8,601 nucleotides of DNA, from assembly GCA_041753515.1 (NCBI GenBank), contig JBGSUE010000020.1, forward strand, positions 1 through 8,601. The letters run 5' to 3'. The notes beneath the pieces are model-generated. The model was not told where the DNA came from. It searched no databases and saw only the letters and a program-made list of their open reading frames with translations. Positions 6,067 through 8,601 of this stretch are shown here, in pieces. Numbering within the stretch: position 1 is the first letter of the stretch; every line of letters begins with the position of its first letter. Source of the DNA: JBGSUE01 sp041753515 (GTDB lineage Bacteria > Patescibacteriota > Microgenomatia > UBA10105 > UBA927). Position numbers and translations under genes: made by a program.

Positions 6067-8231
6067 TAAAACCGGCGCGGTCTGTGAGGACTCCCATGTC
6101 TGTCCGGCATTCTGGGTCTTCCCTGGGTATTTTTCTTTGCATCATCACCAAATAACATCGATAAATTTATCCTGTGCTGGTCATCAATTTCAATGACACG
6201 GACTTTGACTTTCTGGCCTAAAGCCACGACATCGGCAGGATTTGCCACGAAACCTGTAGACATTTGCGACACATGCACCAGTCCTTCTTTCCCTGGTAAA
6301 ATTTCAACAAATGCGCCAAATCCCATCAGTCTTTTTACCTCACCATCATACTCTTCTCCCGGCTTCACTTCATGCACCAGTCCTTCAACCCATGCAACGG
6401 CTTTGGCAACCGCTTCATCGTTCGTCCCTGAAATCATTACCGATCCGTCATCCTCGACATCAACGGTTGCTCCGGTAGATGCGATGATTTGGCGGATCAT
6501 TTTTCCTCCCGGTCCGATCACTTCTCCGATTTTCTCCGTGGGAATTGTCACCATCTGCACCTTCGGTGCATACTGGGACAGGTTTTCCCGCGGTGAAGGA
6601 ATAACCGAGAGCATCGCCTCAAGAATTTTCAAGCGTGCCGTTTTTGCCCGCACGAATGTTTCATGAATCATTTCATCCGTCAGGCCGTCAACTTTAATAT
6701 CAAGTTGAATCGCAGTTATACCGTTTTTCGTCCCCGCAACCTTGAAATCCATATCCCCGGAGAAATCCTCTATTCCCATGATGTCCGTCAAAAGAACATA
6801 TTTCTTTTCATCGCTGACCATGCCGACAGAAATTCCGGCAACCGGTTCCCGTATGGGGACTCCGGCATCCATGAGTGCCAGTGTTGATCCGCAGGTTGAT
6901 GCCATAGACGTTGAACCGTTGGAGGACATGACTTCCGATACAAGGCGTATCGTGTAGGGAAATTCGGATTCAGGAGGAATAACGGATACCAAAGCACGCT
7001 CTGCAAGAGCTCCATGTCCGATTTCACGCCTGGACGGCACCCCGATCCTTCCTGTTTCACCGACTGAATACGGTGGCATGCTGTAATGATGCATGTAACG
7101 CTTTGATTCCTCCCCCATCGGACTCTCTATGAGTTGTTCAAGTGATGGCGTTCCAAGTGTTGCAACTGTCAACACCTGTGTCTGACCGCGTTTGAACATT
7201 GCGCTACCATGCGTGCGCGACAGGATCGATACATCAACATCAAGAGGCCTCACTTCATCAATAACCCTTTTGTCAAGCCGTTTTCCATGCTTCAGGATAT
7301 TTTCCCTGACTGTTTTTTTAAACATTTTATCCAACACTGCTTCAATAGATTTGAGACTATACATATCTGGATGTTCTTCGATAATGCGTGCGGCAAGCTC
7401 CTGACTATGCACTCCTTTTCCCTCGGTTTGCGCATCCTTGTCAAATGCCTCATGCGCGTCTTTTTTGTACTCTTTTTCAATGAGAGCATAGAGCTCTTCC
7501 GATTCTGTTTCTTTAGGAATCTCATCTTTCTTTTTTCCCGCAATTCTCACAAGTTCTTCAATACACTCAATGATTTTCGCATTGTCTTTTTTTGCCTTTT
7601 TTACTGCATCTTCGACTATCTCCTCTTTCGTTTCACAAAATCCCCCTTCAAGCATGACAACCTTCTCTTTAGATGAGGAAACGATAAAATCGAACTCCGA
7701 ATATTCCTGTTCGGCGACTCTGGGATTCACAATAAAGTGGTCTCCCTCGCCATTATCTCCCTTGACATACCCGATACGGGATGCGGCCACCGGCCCGTTC
7801 CATGGAACAGATGAAAGTGCAATTGCTGCCGAAACGGCATTCAAACCTACGACGTCGGGATCATTTTCACCGTCGACAGACAACACAGTGACGATGACCT
7901 GCACATCATGCTTATATGATTTCGGAAACAGAGGGCGGATGGACCGGTCAATAACCCGTCCGGCAAGAATTGCATCATCACTTGGCCTTCCCTCACGCTT
8001 TACCCACCGGGACCCCTTGATACGACCGCCGGCATATAAGCGTTCAACATATTCTACTGATAAAGGGAAATAATCCAGTGATGACTCTTTTGCACTGGCT
8101 GTAACGGTTGCCAAAACCATCGTGTCTCCATATGTAGCCAGGACTGCCGCTCCTGCCTGCTCTGCAAACCTGCCGACTTCCAGTGTAAGCGAACGGCCTG
8201 AAATCTCTATAGATTTGGATATGATATTCAT
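6066..8231 (-). CDS. pnp: polyribonucleotide nucleotidyltransferase (PNPase)
   Basis: A 721-residue phosphorolytic 3'-5' exoribonuclease, which can also add nucleotides to RNA 3' ends; the family works as a trimeric ring. Order: first RNase PH domain (about 5-150, with GRPSDDAILAGRVIDRSIRP), a helical, Lys/Glu-rich linker domain (about 205-310), second RNase PH domain (about 325-550), KH domain (565-620, IGEVIGPGGKMIRQI), S1 domain (about 625-693, GFGAFVEILPGKEGLVHVSQ) and a short basic tail. Catalytic residues equivalent to Asp486, Asp492 and Lys494 of E. coli are Asp489, Asp495 and Lys497 in IEDFSGDMDFK. The phosphate-binding stretch STSMASTCGST (440-450) is present. Length is normal. The ATG follows GGAG by 6 bases. 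It sits 28 bases after rpsO, a very common bacterial pairing, and its stop overlaps the Lon-like start. In E. coli a hairpin before pnp allows self-control; this gap is too short for one. Confidence 0.97.
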   Translation of the reverse strand: MNIISKSIEISGRSLTLEVGRFAEQAGAAVLATYGDTMVLATVTASAKESSLDYFPLSVEYVERLYAGGRIKGSRWVKREGRPSDDAILAGRVIDRSIRPLFPKSYKHDVQVIVTVLSVDGENDPDVVGLNAVSAAIALSSVPWNGPVAASRIGYVKGDNGEGDHFIVNPRVAEQEYSEFDFIVSSSKEKVVMLEGGFCETKEEIVEDAVKKAKKDNAKIIECIEELVRIAGKKKDEIPKETESEELYALIEKEYKKDAHEAFDKDAQTEGKGVHSQELAARIIEEHPDMYSLKSIEAVLDKMFKKTVRENILKHGKRLDKRVIDEVRPLDVDVSILSRTHGSAMFKRGQTQVLTVATLGTPSLEQLIESPMGEESKRYMHHYSMPPYSVGETGRIGVPSRREIGHGALAERALVSVIPPESEFPYTIRLVSEVMSSNGSTSMASTCGSTLALMDAGVPIREPVAGISVGMVSDEKKYVLLTDIMGIEDFSGDMDFKVAGTKNGITAIQLDIKVDGLTDEMIHETFVRAKTARLKILEAMLSVIPSPRENLSQYAPKVQMVTIPTEKIGEVIGPGGKMIRQIIASTGATVDVEDDGSVMISGTNDEAVAKAVAWVEGLVHEVKPGEEYDGEVKRLMGFGAFVEILPGKEGLVHVSQMSTGFVANPADVVALGQKVKVRVIEIDDQHRINLSMLFGDDAKKNTQGRPRMPDRHGSPHRPRRF

Positions 8232-8237
8232 AGAATT

Positions 8238-8241
8238 CTCC
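8238..8241 (-). promoter_or_regulatory. ribosome-binding site of pnp
   Basis: GGAG on the minus strand, 6 bases before the ATG at 8231, in the 28-base gap after rpsO. Confidence 0.6.
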
Positions 8242-8259
8242 GGATAAAAAAAGACAGTA

Positions 8260-8601
8260 TTATTTTAAACCAAGTTTTTTCACAATACCCGAATACCGGG
8301 CTTCATCTTTCCCCTGAAGATACTGCAATAACCTTCTTCGTTTGCTGACAATTCCCAAAAGACCGCGCCGTGAATGATTATCCTGCGGATTGGATTTCAG
8401 ATGCATGACTAGTTTTTCAATGCGTTTAGTGAGAAGTGCTGCCTGGACTTCGGGGCTTCCAGTGTCTCCTTCTTTCGTCTGATATTCCGATATGATAGTG
8501 ATCTTATCATCGCCGGGCACTGTCAATTCAGCTGTTTTTTTTACTTTTTTAACTTTTTTTGCTGAATCGGCTTTCTTTACAGTTTTTTTTGTTTTTTTCT
8601 T
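8260..8601 (-). CDS. rpsO: 30S ribosomal protein S15, with apparent Lys-rich N-terminal extension (5' end off window)
   Basis: S15 binds 16S rRNA early in 30S assembly and helps bridge the subunits. The recognisable core is encoded at 8526-8260 (88 residues, close to the usual 89), with the family signatures EGDTGSPEVQAALLTKRI, DNHSRRGLLGIVSKRRRLLQ and YLQGKDEARYSGIVKKLGL. A TTG at 8526 could start a normal-length protein but has no ribosome-binding site before it. The same frame stays open for the 25 codons up to the window edge, reading KKKTKKTVKKADSAKK then VKKVKKTAE (13 lysines). The other two frames on this strand meet stops in that stretch. I therefore annotate the gene as running off the edge with a basic, disordered N-terminal extension. 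An A-rich leader before a TTG start is the alternative. It heads the rpsO-pnp pair. Confidence 0.88.
   Translation of the reverse strand, partial: KKKTKKTVKKADSAKKVKKVKKTAELTVPGDDKITIISEYQTKEGDTGSPEVQAALLTKRIEKLVMHLKSNPQDNHSRRGLLGIVSKRRRLLQYLQGKDEARYSGIVKKLGLK

Noticed and set aside
7209..7676. Plus-strand open frame of 155 codons, rich in Phe, opposite pnp.
   Set aside because: The Phe richness mirrors Lys/Glu codons of the PNPase helical domain on the other strand; a shadow frame.
8243..8275. T-tract on the minus strand just after the rpsO stop, considered as a terminator between rpsO and pnp.
   Set aside because: No GC-rich stem precedes it, only A-rich sequence that could pair weakly, and the pnp ribosome-binding site follows at once.

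Overview
All supportable genes in this window lie on the minus strand and read right to left as one tightly packed block: rpsO (ribosomal protein S15) > pnp (PNPase) > a Lon-derived AAA+ ATPase without a protease domain > rnj (RNase J) > ftsK > rodZ-like > a DUF948/YtxG-like membrane protein > the start of a YtxH-like protein. Neighbours overlap or lie within about 45 bases of each other, and no stretch over 300 bases lacks a gene. I saw no tRNA, rRNA, CRISPR array, insertion sequence or attachment site.

The organism is a bacterium using the ordinary code: TGA ends ftsK inside an ATGA overlap and is not read through. RNase J, an FtsK/SpoIIIE motor, a minimal RodZ with a C-terminal bacterial-Ig-like domain and a YtxG/YtxH-like pair, all tightly packed, suggest a Gram-positive-like or candidate-phyla (Patescibacteria/CPR, perhaps Microgenomates-like) lineage. 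That placement is an inference from gene style, not a phylogenetic result.

Right half (about 3250-8601), RNA metabolism: S15 runs off the right edge and appears to carry a lysine-rich N-terminal extension. After it comes PNPase (3'-5' phosphorolytic exoribonuclease), then the Lon-like ATPase, then RNase J (5'-3' exo- and endoribonuclease). The PNPase stop and the ATPase start share one base. The RNase J start lies inside the 3' end of the ATPase gene. The ATPase keeps the Lon AAA+ core (Walker A, Walker B, sensor 1, sensor 2) but lacks both the LON substrate-binding domain and the S16 protease domain, and it has lost the usual pore-loop aromatic. A Lon-derived motor coupled between the two main RNA-decay nucleases is the most interesting feature here.

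Left half (1 to about 3250), cell envelope and division: a likely promoter at the end of rnj feeds ftsK (chromosome translocase), which overlaps rodZ (cell-shape scaffold) by 4 bases. Two small membrane proteins resembling the YtxG/YtxH pair of Firmicutes follow.
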